From Candidatus Vesicomyidisocius sp. Agig_15_S12 (lineage in GTDB: Bacteria; Pseudomonadota; Gammaproteobacteria; PS1; Pseudothioglobaceae), in contig CP072532.1 in NCBI GenBank assembly GCA_021730225.1, positions 579,230 through 643,229 on the forward strand: a DNA stretch of 64,000 nucleotides. The letters run 5' to 3'. Shown here piece by piece: positions 53,587-64,000 of this stretch. Every line of letters begins with the position of its first letter. Position 1 is the stretch's first letter. A program made the position numbers and the translations under genes. The notes under the pieces were generated by a model. That model worked only from the letters and a program-made list of their open reading frames with translations, made no database searches and was not told the origin of the DNA.

Positions 53587-55491
53587 ATGTCAAAGATTAT
53601 CGGTATTGACTTAGGTACAACTAATTCATGTGTAGCCATTATGGATAGTGGAAGCGTTAAAATTATTGAAAATTCTGAGGGTGATCGTACCACTCCATCT
53701 ATTATTGCCTATCCTAAAGATTCTGAGGAGGTTCTAGTTGGTCAAGCAGCAAAACGTCAAGCAGTTACCAATCCTGAGAATACGCTATACGCAATTAAGC
53801 GTTTAATTGGTCGTCGTTTTGAAGAAGATGCTGTACAAAAAGACATTGATCTCGTACCTTATAAAATTGTTAAAGCTGACAACGGTGATGCTTGGGTCAA
53901 AGTTAAAAACAAAAAAATGGCTGCTCCTGAAATTTCAGCAAAAGTCATTGGTAAAATGAAAAAGACTGCTGAAGATTATTTAGGAGAAGAAGTGACCGAA
54001 GCAGTTATCACAGTTCCTGCTTACTTTAACGACTCACAACGTCAAGCAACCAAAGATGCTGGTAAGATTGCAGGTCTTAATGTTAAACGCATCATCAATG
54101 AACCAACTGCAGCAGCTTTAGCTTATGGTGTTGACAAAGTAAAGGGTGATAAAACCGTTGTTGTGTATGACTTAGGTGGTGGTACATTTGATGTTTCCAT
54201 CATTGAAATGGAAGATATTGATGGTGAAAAGCACTTTGAAGTACTTTCTACCAATGGTGATACTTTCTTAGGTGGTGAAGATTTTGATCAACGCTTGATT
54301 GGCTATTTGGTAGATGAGTTTAAAAAAGACCAAGGCGTTGACCTAACCAATGATCCTATGGCACTACAACGTCTAAAAGAAGCAGCTGAAAAAGCTAAAA
54401 TTGAGCTATCTTCTTCCGAACAAACCGAGGTCAATTTACCTTACGTAACTGCAGATGCTTCAGGCCCTAAACATCTTAATATTAAAATCACTCGTGCTAA
54501 ATTAGAATCATTGGTTGAAGACTTGCTTAAACGTACTATTGAACCATGTAAAATTGCACTTAAAGATGCAGATTTATCTACAGGTGATATTGACGAAGTT
54601 ATCTTAGTAGGTGGTCAAACACGTATGCCTAAAGTCACAAAAATGGTACAAAACTTCTTTGATAAAGAACCTAAAAAAGATGTTAATCCTGATGAAGCAG
54701 TGGCTATGGGTGCTGCCATTCAAGCAGGCGTATTAGGAGGTGATGTTAAAGATGTATTATTGCTAGACGTAACACCATTATCTTTAGGCATTGAGACAAT
54801 GGGCGGAGTTATGACTAAATTAATTGAAAAAAATACAACCATTCCTACTAATGCATCACAAATCTTCTCAACAGCAGCTGATAATCAATCTGCAGTAACC
54901 GTACATGTATTACAAGGTGAACGTGAAGTATCAAGTGCCAATAAATCATTAGGTCAATTTAATTTAGAAGGAATTAATTCAGCCCCTAAAGGCCAGCCTC
55001 AAATTGAAGTAACACTTGATATTGATTCTGATGGTATTTTAAATGTATCTGCAAAAGATAAAAATACCGGTAAAAAGCAATCAATTACGATTAAAGCATC
55101 ATCTGGATTAAGCGATGAAGAAGTCGAAAAAATGGTTAAAGACGCTGAAGCACATGCTGATGAGGATCAAAAATTCCAAAAACTAGTAACCAGCAAGAAC
55201 ATGGCAGATGCCTTGATACATTCAACCAAACAAACTTTAGATGAACTCAAAAATGAGATCTCTATTGATGAAAAATCAGTAATTGAAACATCTATTATCG
55301 ATCTTGAAAAAGTCATTAAAGGAGATGATAAAGAAGCTATTGATACTAAAGTTAAAACATTAAGTGAAAAAGCACAGCTATTAGCTGAAAAAGCACAAGC
55401 TAAAGCAGGTGTTAAAAATACTTCTCAAGAAGAGAAAAATGCTGACGATGTAGTTGATGCTGATTTTGAAGAGGTTAAAGACGATAAATAA
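53587..55491 (+). CDS. dnaK: Chaperone DnaK (Hsp70)
   Basis: ATP-driven chaperone, 634 residues. Nucleotide-binding domain ([44 protein letters not shown]), linker [15 protein letters not shown], substrate domain, lid, and an acidic end EEVKDDK. Full length for gammaproteobacteria. Preceded by a sigma-32-type promoter and followed by dnaJ at 73 bases. grpE is not adjacent. Confidence 0.98.
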   Translation: MSKIIGIDLGTTNSCVAIMDSGSVKIIENSEGDRTTPSIIAYPKDSEEVLVGQAAKRQAVTNPENTLYAIKRLIGRRFEEDAVQKDIDLVPYKIVKADNGDAWVKVKNKKMAAPEISAKVIGKMKKTAEDYLGEEVTEAVITVPAYFNDSQRQATKDAGKIAGLNVKRIINEPTAAALAYGVDKVKGDKTVVVYDLGGGTFDVSIIEMEDIDGEKHFEVLSTNGDTFLGGEDFDQRLIGYLVDEFKKDQGVDLTNDPMALQRLKEAAEKAKIELSSSEQTEVNLPYVTADASGPKHLNIKITRAKLESLVEDLLKRTIEPCKIALKDADLSTGDIDEVILVGGQTRMPKVTKMVQNFFDKEPKKDVNPDEAVAMGAAIQAGVLGGDVKDVLLLDVTPLSLGIETMGGVMTKLIEKNTTIPTNASQIFSTAADNQSAVTVHVLQGEREVSSANKSLGQFNLEGINSAPKGQPQIEVTLDIDSDGILNVSAKDKNTGKKQSITIKASSGLSDEEVEKMVKDAEAHADEDQKFQKLVTSKNMADALIHSTKQTLDELKNEISIDEKSVIETSIIDLEKVIKGDDKEAIDTKVKTLSEKAQLLAEKAQAKAGVKNTSQEEKNADDVVDADFEEVKDDK

Positions 55492-55564
55492 AAAGTTTAA
55501 CACCTAAAAAAACCTTCGCTAATAAACAATACTTGAATAAGATTATTTTAATAATAAGGCAAAT

Positions 55565-56665
55565 ATGTCACAAAGAGATTTTTACGAAATACTAGGTATT
55601 GCAAAGAATACAGACGTTAAGCAAATTAAAAAAGCTTATAAACGCTTAGCAATGAAGCACCACCCTGACAGAGTTAAAGATAACAAAGAGTTAGCTGAAA
55701 AAAAATTTAAAGAAATTCAAAAAGCATACGCTATTTTATCTGATACCCAAAAACGTCAAGCATATGATCAATTTGGACATGCTGGTATCAATGGTAATGT
55801 AGGAGGTGCCGCTAGTGGCACCTCATTCAGTAGCAGCGGATTTGGAGATATTTTTGGGGATATTTTTGGTGGTGGTTCTCAACAATCAAATAATCGTGGA
55901 TCAGATTTGCGTTATGATTTAGAAATTGATTTAAAAGAAGCAGCACAAGGCACTACCGTTAAAATTCGTATCCCAAAAAATGAAACTTGCGATACTTGTT
56001 CAGGTACTGGTGCAAAACCTGGCACCAATGTTAAAACCTGCTTAACTTGTGGTGGTGCAGGACAAATACAAATACAACAAGGATTTTTTGCCGTTCAACG
56101 TCCTTGTAGTGCTTGTTCTGGTACAGGTCAAAGAATCGAATCAACTTGTAGTAATTGCCATGGAAAAGGTGTAGTACACAAACAAAAAACACTATCTGTC
56201 AAGATACCTGCAGGGGTAGATACAGGTAATCGGATTCGTTTAAGTGGCGAAGGTGAAGCAGGTATTAGAGGTGCTCTTAGTGGTGATTTATACGTACAAA
56301 TTCATGTTAAAAAACACGCTATTTTTGAACGTCAAGATAGCGATTTATATTGCGAAGTACCCATTGACTTTGCAACTGCAGTATTAGGAGGACAAGTTGA
56401 GGTTCCTACACTTGACAATAAATTAAACATAAAAGTCCCAGCAGGTACACAAACTGGAAAACTATTTCGCTTACGTAGTAAAGGAATTACCCACCTTCAA
56501 CATGGCGGTTCTGGCGATGTTATCTGTAAAGTCAAGCTTGAGACACCTATCAATCTTAGCAAAAAACAACAAGACTTACTACAAAAATTTTCAAACTCAT
56601 GTGGTAAAAAACATCACCCTGAATCAAACTCTTTCTTTGGTAAAATGAAATCATTTTTTGAATAA
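55565..56665 (+). CDS. dnaJ: Chaperone DnaJ (Hsp40)
   Basis: Co-chaperone stimulating DnaK ATPase. It is 366 residues: J domain with HHPD(R) (LAMKHHPDRVKD), Gly/Phe region (about 75-115), four CxxCxGxG-type zinc repeats (CDTCSGTG, CLTCGGAG, CSACSGTG, CSNCHGKG) and the C-terminal substrate domains. Complete and intact. Presumably shares the dnaK promoter. Confidence 0.97.
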   Translation: MSQRDFYEILGIAKNTDVKQIKKAYKRLAMKHHPDRVKDNKELAEKKFKEIQKAYAILSDTQKRQAYDQFGHAGINGNVGGAASGTSFSSSGFGDIFGDIFGGGSQQSNNRGSDLRYDLEIDLKEAAQGTTVKIRIPKNETCDTCSGTGAKPGTNVKTCLTCGGAGQIQIQQGFFAVQRPCSACSGTGQRIESTCSNCHGKGVVHKQKTLSVKIPAGVDTGNRIRLSGEGEAGIRGALSGDLYVQIHVKKHAIFERQDSDLYCEVPIDFATAVLGGQVEVPTLDNKLNIKVPAGTQTGKLFRLRSKGITHLQHGGSGDVICKVKLETPINLSKKQQDLLQKFSNSCGKKHHPESNSFFGKMKSFFE

Positions 56666-56863
56666 ATTAGACAATTCAATATCTTTATTTTTTAAATAAT
56701 ACTTTATTACAGAATTATTTTCCGACAAAAGTCTGATTTATATAATAACCAAAGTTGTCTAGTTCTAAAATAAACAACAAAAAGAGAATTAACCTAATTT
56801 TAAAAATACTAAAGACAAATAACAAGAGAATACTTTAAAATTAACAATATAAACAGTGACTAA

Positions 56864-58237
<1,374 letters not shown>

Positions 58238-58273
58238 ACTTGTTACTATATATAGCAAGTTAGTACAATTGAA

Positions 58274-59533
58274 TTGGAATCACTTCCAACTTTCTGGCTT
58301 AGTATTATACTTTTTGGATTGATACTAAGTTCTGCATTTTTCTCTAGTACTGAAACATCAATGATGGCAATTAATCGCTATCGTCTTAAAGTCTTAAGCA
58401 GAAACAACAAAAATGCAGAACGTACCGAACATTTACTTAATAACTTGGACAGTCTAATTGGAACAATCCTATTAGGAAATAACTTAGTTAATATTTTTGC
58501 CTCTAGTATTACTACAATACTAGCCATTAAGCTATGGGGCGAAGGTTCAATTGTATTAGCCTCTTTAACATTAACCTTTATTATCTTAGTTTTTGCAGAA
58601 ACAACACCAAAAACATTCGCCGCTAAAAACCCTGAAAAAATTGCTTTACCAGTCTCCATTATCATTGAGTTCTTAATCAAAATATTTAAACCTTTTGTTT
58701 GGATAATTGCTCAATTATCAAAAATAATATTGACAATATTTAGTATAAAAAGTGAAATAAACAATAACCTTGTTAGCTCAGAAGAGTTAAAAATGGTAGT
58801 TAGCGATGCCAAACCTGTTATTGCCTCTAATTATCAAAAAATGTTACTCAATATTATTGACCTAGAAAAAGTCAAAGTCGAAGATATTATGATTCCTAGA
58901 CACGAGTTAATTAGTATCGATATTAACAAACCTGATAAGATTTTAAAACAATTACAACGTATACAACATACTAGACTTATCACTTACGACACATCAAGTG
59001 ACAATATTACTGGCGTATTACATATGCGTGATATTGTAAATCTATATGCCAAAGGCAATTTCAGTATTGACAATGCGTTAGCGTTGATTCACAAGCCTTA
59101 TTTTGTACCAGAAGGTACTAGCCTTGCTCACCAATTAGCACATTTTCAACAACAAAAAAGACGACTAGGTTTAATTGTAGATGAATACGGAGAGGTACGT
59201 GGCATGATCGTATTGGAAGATATTTTAGAAGAAATTGTAGGACAGTTTACTTCAAACCAAAATGAGAGTATTGATGAAATTACCAAACAGAAAGATGGTA
59301 GTTACTTAGTTGATCCTAGAATTAATATACGAGAGTTAAATAATTTATTACGATTAAACTTATCCGTTACTAACGCAAAAACCTTAAATGGCTTAATTTT
59401 AGAAACATTACAAAGCATTCCGAAACGTGATGTTAGTTTAAAAATTAACAACATACTAATAGAAATTATGCAAATTTCTAACCAAACTATTAAATTAGTC
59501 AAAATAACTAAATTAGAGCCTGCCCCATTCTAA
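58274..59533 (+). CDS. CNNM/CorC-type membrane protein with CBS pair
   Basis: A 419-residue protein of the HlyC/CorC (CNNM) family, linked to magnesium or cobalt efflux and sometimes called YfjD/CorB. N-terminal DUF21 membrane domain with three to four helices (about 5-26, 60-110, 123-145), CBS pair (about 190-315, with DIMIPRHELISIDI and LGLIVDEYGEVRGMIVLEDI), and a C-terminal CorC_HlyC domain. Start codon is TTG (58274); no ATG is nearby. Its end overlaps the convergent psd end by 26 bases. Confidence 0.88.
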   Translation: MESLPTFWLSIILFGLILSSAFFSSTETSMMAINRYRLKVLSRNNKNAERTEHLLNNLDSLIGTILLGNNLVNIFASSITTILAIKLWGEGSIVLASLTLTFIILVFAETTPKTFAAKNPEKIALPVSIIIEFLIKIFKPFVWIIAQLSKIILTIFSIKSEINNNLVSSEELKMVVSDAKPVIASNYQKMLLNIIDLEKVKVEDIMIPRHELISIDINKPDKILKQLQRIQHTRLITYDTSSDNITGVLHMRDIVNLYAKGNFSIDNALALIHKPYFVPEGTSLAHQLAHFQQQKRRLGLIVDEYGEVRGMIVLEDILEEIVGQFTSNQNESIDEITKQKDGSYLVDPRINIRELNNLLRLNLSVTNAKTLNGLILETLQSIPKRDVSLKINNILIEIMQISNQTIKLVKITKLEPAPF

Positions 59534-60320
59534 CTATTTCAGTATCTTTTAAAATAAATTTATTAATTTGGTCTGACATTAACATAATCACAGTTGAACC
59601 CATATTAAACCGACCCATTTCTTCGCCTTTTTTAAGTTCAATAGCTTGATTTAAATAAGAAAAATGCTGTATCCGATTTTGAAAAGGCGGATTAATTTGA
59701 CCATACCAAACAGTTTCCATTGAACCTACAAAAATAGCGCCTACTAAAATAAATGCACACAAACCAAATTCAGTCTCAAAATAACATACAACACGTTCAT
59801 TCCTAGCGAATAATCCATCTATATTTTCAGTAGTAACTTGATTCACTGAAAACAAATCACCTAAAATATAGCTCATTGAAATTAATTTACCATCATAAGG
59901 CATATGAATACGATGATAATCTTTGGGTGATAAATAAATAGTAGCAAAAAACCCTGCTTTAAACTCAGCACTTCTAATATCATTACCCAATAATTGTTCA
60001 ACATCATATCTATGATTTTTAGCCTGTATAATCTGAGTACTATTGATATTACCAACTTTCGATACTCTACCATCAACAGGACAAACAATCAAACTTTCAG
60101 CAATCTTTCTAGCATCTGGTTTTAATTCTCTGGTAAAAAAATCATTAAAACTCTGATAATCTTTAATATTTTCGCGTACTGCCTCTGATAGATTAACCTG
60201 ATAAGACTTAACAAACCAAGTAATAAACCTATTTTTAAACCAAACATTTTTAATACGTGCAAAACGAAACATTAACTTTGATAGCCAATGCTGAGGAATA
60301 ATGTATTGCCACCAGATCAT
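59508..60320 (-). CDS. psd: Phosphatidylserine decarboxylase proenzyme
   Basis: Makes phosphatidylethanolamine. It is 270 residues. The self-cleavage site is MGST in GRFNMGSTVIML (serine becomes the pyruvoyl group); catalytic contexts CPVDGRVSKVG and YLSPKDYHRIHMPYDG are present. E. coli-type membrane enzyme, slightly shorter. Lies six bases downstream of proS. Confidence 0.95.
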   Translation of the reverse strand: MIWWQYIIPQHWLSKLMFRFARIKNVWFKNRFITWFVKSYQVNLSEAVRENIKDYQSFNDFFTRELKPDARKIAESLIVCPVDGRVSKVGNINSTQIIQAKNHRYDVEQLLGNDIRSAEFKAGFFATIYLSPKDYHRIHMPYDGKLISMSYILGDLFSVNQVTTENIDGLFARNERVVCYFETEFGLCAFILVGAIFVGSMETVWYGQINPPFQNRIQHFSYLNQAIELKKGEEMGRFNMGSTVIMLMSDQINKFILKDTEIVRMGQALI

Positions 60321-60326
60321 AATTTT

Positions 60327-62009
60327 TTATATAATCTTAGATTTAATAAATGACAAAGCGTCATCAAATTTTACCTCTATTTTATTTGTCTTATTTCTAG
60401 CTTTATATTCCACATTTCCATTATCAGCATGAGTATCACTAATCACCATTCTATGTGGAATACCAAGTAGTTCAGAATCAGCAAACATAATGCCAACATG
60501 CTCTTTTCTATCATCCAGTAAAACATCAATACTTGCCTTAACAAATTGTTGATAAAGCTTATCAGCCAATGCTTTTACACGAGTAGATTTATTATAATTA
60601 ATTGGCACAATAACAATTTGAAAAGGCGAAATCGCTTGAGAAAAAATAATCCCTTTATCGTCATGATTTTGTTCAATAAAAGCTGCAATAATACGAGTTA
60701 CGCCAATACCATAACATCCCATTGTAGTTGTAACTGCTTTACCAGACTCCCCAATAACATTAGCTTTCATAACACTAGAATACTTAGTACCCAGCTGAAA
60801 AATATGCCCTACCTCAATACCACGCCTAATAATCAACTTTCCTTTTCCATCTGGAGAATAATCCCCATCTACAGCATTACGTAAATCAGCATTAATAAAT
60901 TTAATACCTTGCCAATTAGCACCTATTAGGTGATAATCACACTCGTTAGCACCACAAACAAAATCACACAACACACTAGCTGAATAATCAACAATCAAAT
61001 CAATATCTAAATTTTTAATACCTATAAAGCCTTTCTTTAAACCTAAACTCTTAATTTCATTATTTGTTGAAAACTCAAAATCGCCAAATAAATTATGTAT
61101 TTTGATCTCATTTAACTCATGATCACCACGTAACGCTAAGGCCTTAAAGCCATCTTTAGTTTTAATAATCAAAATTTTAACGCAATTTACCTCTTTAACA
61201 TTCAAAAACTTAGAAACATCTTCAATACTAGTTTTTTCCTTAGTTAGAACTTTTGATTCAACCGTTGTAGACTGACAAGTTTTTTCTTGGGGAGAAAAAG
61301 TAACTTTTTCGATATTAGCTGCATAATCTGACTCATCCGAAAAACAAATAGTATCCTCTCCACTGTCTGCCAACACATGAAATTCATGTGAAATATTCCC
61401 TCCAATTGAGCCAGAATCTGCCAAAACTATACGATAATTAAGACCTAATCGATCAAAGATATTACAATAAGTTTTATACATCACCTCATAAGTTTCTTGT
61501 AAAGAGTCCTCGTCAAGATGAAATGAATACGCATCTTTCATGATAAACTCACGCATGCGAATTACTCCAAAACGAGGACGAATTTCATCTCTAAATTTAG
61601 TTTGAATTTGATAAAAATTCATTGGTAATTGCTTATAACTACGCAAATGTTGCATTGCCAAATGTGTAATCACTTCTTCGTGCGTTGGTCCCAAACAAAA
61701 TTCACGTTGGTGACGATCAGTAAAACGAAATAACTCAGCACCATATTTATCCCATCTACCAGATTCTTGCCAAAGCTCTGCAGGTTGAACAATTGGCATT
61801 AACACCTCTTGAGCGCCTGATTTATTCATTTCTTGTCGAATAATATTCTCAACTTTTTGTAATACTCTTATCCCTATTGGCAAGTATGAATACAGTCCCA
61901 ATGCTAATTTAGAAATAAGTCCTGCACGAATCATTAATTGATGCGAGATAATTTTTGCATCATTAGGCGCTTCTTTTTGAGTCGGGATTAAAAGCTTCGT
62001 TGTTTTCAT
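60327..62009 (-). CDS. proS: Prolyl-tRNA synthetase
   Basis: Class II enzyme charging tRNA-Pro (a UGG tRNA is in this window). It is 560 residues, bacterial type: motif 1/2 region FRDEIRPRFGVIRMREFIMKD, an editing insertion domain (about 225-400), motif 3 GCYGIGVTRIIAAFIEQ, and C-terminal anticodon domain VLLDDRKEHVGIMFAD. Complete. Divergent from the M50 protease gene. Confidence 0.97.
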   Translation of the reverse strand: MKTTKLLIPTQKEAPNDAKIISHQLMIRAGLISKLALGLYSYLPIGIRVLQKVENIIRQEMNKSGAQEVLMPIVQPAELWQESGRWDKYGAELFRFTDRHQREFCLGPTHEEVITHLAMQHLRSYKQLPMNFYQIQTKFRDEIRPRFGVIRMREFIMKDAYSFHLDEDSLQETYEVMYKTYCNIFDRLGLNYRIVLADSGSIGGNISHEFHVLADSGEDTICFSDESDYAANIEKVTFSPQEKTCQSTTVESKVLTKEKTSIEDVSKFLNVKEVNCVKILIIKTKDGFKALALRGDHELNEIKIHNLFGDFEFSTNNEIKSLGLKKGFIGIKNLDIDLIVDYSASVLCDFVCGANECDYHLIGANWQGIKFINADLRNAVDGDYSPDGKGKLIIRRGIEVGHIFQLGTKYSSVMKANVIGESGKAVTTTMGCYGIGVTRIIAAFIEQNHDDKGIIFSQAISPFQIVIVPINYNKSTRVKALADKLYQQFVKASIDVLLDDRKEHVGIMFADSELLGIPHRMVISDTHADNGNVEYKARNKTNKIEVKFDDALSFIKSKII

Positions 62010-62043
62010 CTATAATAACAAGAAAAAACATTTAATTTTACAT

Positions 62044-62673
62044 ATGATCGATATTCAAACACTTTTAATTTGGGCAATTCCCATACTATTTGCAATTACT
62101 GTACATGAAATAGCGCATGGTTGGATTGCCTCAAGACTAGGGGATCATAGCGCTAAAATGATGGGCAGACTCACACTTAATCCTATCAAACATGTTTCCC
62201 TAATTGGCACTATTTTAATACCTGCTTTTTTATATGTCACTTCAGGATTTATTTTTGGATGGGCTAAACCTATACCTATTAATTTTAATGCACTTAGATC
62301 ACCTAAAAAAGACATGTTTTGGGTAGCAATTGCTGGGCCTGTATCAAATTTAATAATGGCAATTATATGGCTAATGATAATTTTACTAGCAATAACAATT
62401 AGCTATCAATCTCTAATTAAAATGGGACAGGTTGGCATTCAAATTAACTTGATATTAGCAGTCTTTAATCTATTACCATTGCCACCACTCGATGGCGCTC
62501 GTATAGTAAGCTCATTACTACCAAGTAAATTATCTTATCAATACAATCAGTTAGAACCTTATGGTTTATATATTTTATTAGGCTTATTATTCTTAGGTAT
62601 ATTTCAATGGATTATTTTTCCCATTGTGAAAATTATTCAACAATTTATGTTTAATATAACTGGTCTTATTTAA
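62044..62673 (+). CDS. Site-2 protease family (M50) membrane metalloprotease
   Basis: A 209-residue intramembrane zinc protease without PDZ domain. Zinc motif HEIAHGW in TVHEIAHGWIASRLGD, followed by GRLTLNPIKHV, and the third-ligand motif NLLPLPPLDGARIV. About five transmembrane helices. Short standalone M50 proteins like this are widespread and mostly uncharacterised; targets unknown. Divergent from proS and followed by the largest gene-free spacer. Confidence 0.9.
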   Translation: MIDIQTLLIWAIPILFAITVHEIAHGWIASRLGDHSAKMMGRLTLNPIKHVSLIGTILIPAFLYVTSGFIFGWAKPIPINFNALRSPKKDMFWVAIAGPVSNLIMAIIWLMIILLAITISYQSLIKMGQVGIQINLILAVFNLLPLPPLDGARIVSSLLPSKLSYQYNQLEPYGLYILLGLLFLGIFQWIIFPIVKIIQQFMFNITGLI

Positions 62674-63482
62674 GAAAAACAACTTATTTCAAACTATTAC
62701 AACCAACCTGGTATTTCATAAATATAAAACTCCATACCCTAGTTAATTTCAAAATCTTACTTAATATATCAAAATCTTCTGATTTACTGATTAATACTTA
62801 TACTAAATAATTATATAAGATATAGTTAAAATTTAATGTCAATAAATTGTGTAATTAATACATTATCTTGCCTATCTTTTCACACAAACTAAATTTCTCT
62901 TCATCAATTCAAAATACAACTCAACCAACAAACTGTAGGTTGTAAACTTCTAAAAAAAATTAACCAGGATAATGAGAAATAATTATTATCATTTATTGAA
63001 CCACTTCATTAAAAAATCAACATCTTAATATCTTAATCTTAGAAAAACTAATGATAATACTCAATCATAAAATTAGCCAGTTACTTCTTTACCTTATTTG
63101 AAAAATTTAACCACATACAACAAACAATCCAAAATAACCAAAATAAATATTACTAGGCGTGGTATTGAATATAAATCACCCTTATTTCAATACTTTATCT
63201 AAAAACAATTAATGTTAACCTCTTCTATAGATAAGTACAATATCGAACAACCATTCACACTATTTTGAATAAAGTATTTATCCATGCACCGCCTCTAAAC
63301 AACTATTTAATATCTTAAACCTTTACCCAGTCTATTGTTTAATTAAAGAGAGCAATAAATAAATTTATATCCTGCATGAATACTAATAATAGATCTGTTG
63401 AGGTTTTTTCGTTTTGATCTTGATTTGTATTAACAAAAATAAGTTGTTTAACTATTGAAACAATGCGGTAAGATATATCTTT
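62674..63482. other. Largest gene-free spacer (about 810 bases)
   Basis: Very AT-rich. I read both strands and found no recognisable protein fragment, tRNA or stable terminator. A short minus-strand frame near 62860-62950 with pieces such as EVYNLQFVG and FSLCEKIGKIM is broken by stops and not identifiable. It lies between the convergent ends of the M50 gene and gatB and probably marks one or more erased genes. Confidence 0.6.
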
Positions 63483-64000
63483 TTAAAGTAACTTCTTCCT
63501 AAGTAATTCATTAACTTGTTTAGGATTAACCTTACCACTCGCAAGCTTCATAATTTTACCTATAAAAAATCCTAAAATTTTGTTATTACCCAATTTAAAT
63601 TGGGATACTTGTAATGTATTATTAGCAATAACTTGTTCTATAATTACCTCAATTTCGCTTATATTAGTCATCTGTTTTAAACCTTTGACTCGAATAATCT
63701 CATCTGCACTATTTTTACTATCCCACATATATTTAAAAACATCTTTAGCAGTCTTTACAGAAATAGTATCATCACTAATACGGCTTATTAATAACAATAA
63801 AGCTTGTGCAGTAATAGGTGAATTTTGTATATCAATTTGATGCTTATTTAAAGCAGCTGATAATTCACCCATAACCCAATTAGCACAAAGTTTAGTATTA
63901 ACAATATTATTTTCAAGCATAACTTCAAAATAATCAGCCAAAGATTTTTGTGAAGTAAGTACATCTGCATCATATTCACTTAAACCTAATTCTGCAACAA
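63483..64000 (-). CDS. gatB: Aspartyl/glutamyl-tRNA amidotransferase subunit B, C-terminal part
   Basis: Only the last 172 codons are in the window; the frame runs off the right edge. The visible part is the GatB helical and YqeY-like tail: [36 protein letters not shown], and the end [20 protein letters not shown] then [10 protein letters not shown]. GatCAB amidates mischarged Glu-tRNA-Gln and/or Asp-tRNA-Asn. An internal ATG at 63941 is not the start. Confidence 0.93.
   Translation of the reverse strand, partial: VAELGLSEYDADVLTSQKSLADYFEVMLENNIVNTKLCANWVMGELSAALNKHQIDIQNSPITAQALLLLISRISDDTISVKTAKDVFKYMWDSKNSADEIIRVKGLKQMTNISEIEVIIEQVIANNTLQVSQFKLGNNKILGFFIGKIMKLASGKVNPKQVNELLRKKLL

Overview
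The window comes from an AT-rich, gene-dense but visibly eroding gammaproteobacterial chromosome. Gene content and order (obg-proB, ntrY-ntrX-trkA-trkH, ndk-rlmN-...-ispG, DUF502-aspS, 1274-residue PurL, WaaA, RatA, IspB) are gammaproteobacterial. Strong A+T bias, gene-free spacers of 300-800 bases holding gene debris, and broken genes still in place point to a host-restricted, shrinking genome. My best guess is a sulfur-oxidising clam gill symbiont of the Ruthia/Vesicomyosocius (SUP05-related) group. That is an inference from overall character: no 16S rRNA or sulfur-oxidation gene lies in the window.

Layout. 1-8010: proB (cut by the window edge), obg, waaA, thiC, hemB, an orphan membrane coiled-coil protein, rpoZ, dnaQ. 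8011-9285: decayed spacer around a tRNA-Pro/Arg/His cluster with a clear promoter. 9286-15974: lemA, htpX-like protease, map, DUF502, aspS, nadA, yebC. 16112-27659: purL, grxD, a methyltransferase, trhP/yegQ, dxs, DUF2062, ispG, a small membrane protein, rlmN, ndk. 27660-28122: spacer holding what looks like a dead HU gene. 28123-34131: smpB, ratA, rnhA, an asparagine-synthase-family gene, leuCD, ruvA. 34190-36428: a thioredoxin-domain (YyaL/DUF255) gene with a DsbD-alpha-like tail, broken by three frameshifts. 37021-45742: a lone RND pump, typA, rlmE, ispB, dinG-like helicase. 45752-51365: trkH, trkA and an NtrX/NtrY-like two-component pair whose regulator lacks the AAA+ domain. 51920-64000: ppa, rsmD, coaD, dnaK (sigma-32-type promoter), dnaJ, eno, CorC-like protein, psd, proS, an M50 protease and the 3' end of gatB.

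Function. Nearly everything is core: translation (tRNAs, aspS, proS, gatB, smpB, map, typA, rRNA/tRNA modification), cofactors and isoprenoids (thiC, hemB, nadA, coaD, dxs, ispG, ispB), purines (purL, ndk), amino acids (proB, leuCD, an amidotransferase), envelope (waaA, psd, RND, lemA/htpX), potassium uptake and protein folding. I found no insertion sequence, prophage, CRISPR array, toxin cluster or other plausible new defence or mobile system. The most notable signals are degenerative or regulatory: the multiply frameshifted yyaL gene, the HU remnant, the REC-Fis NtrX derivative, and small ORF or promoter relics inside the spacers.
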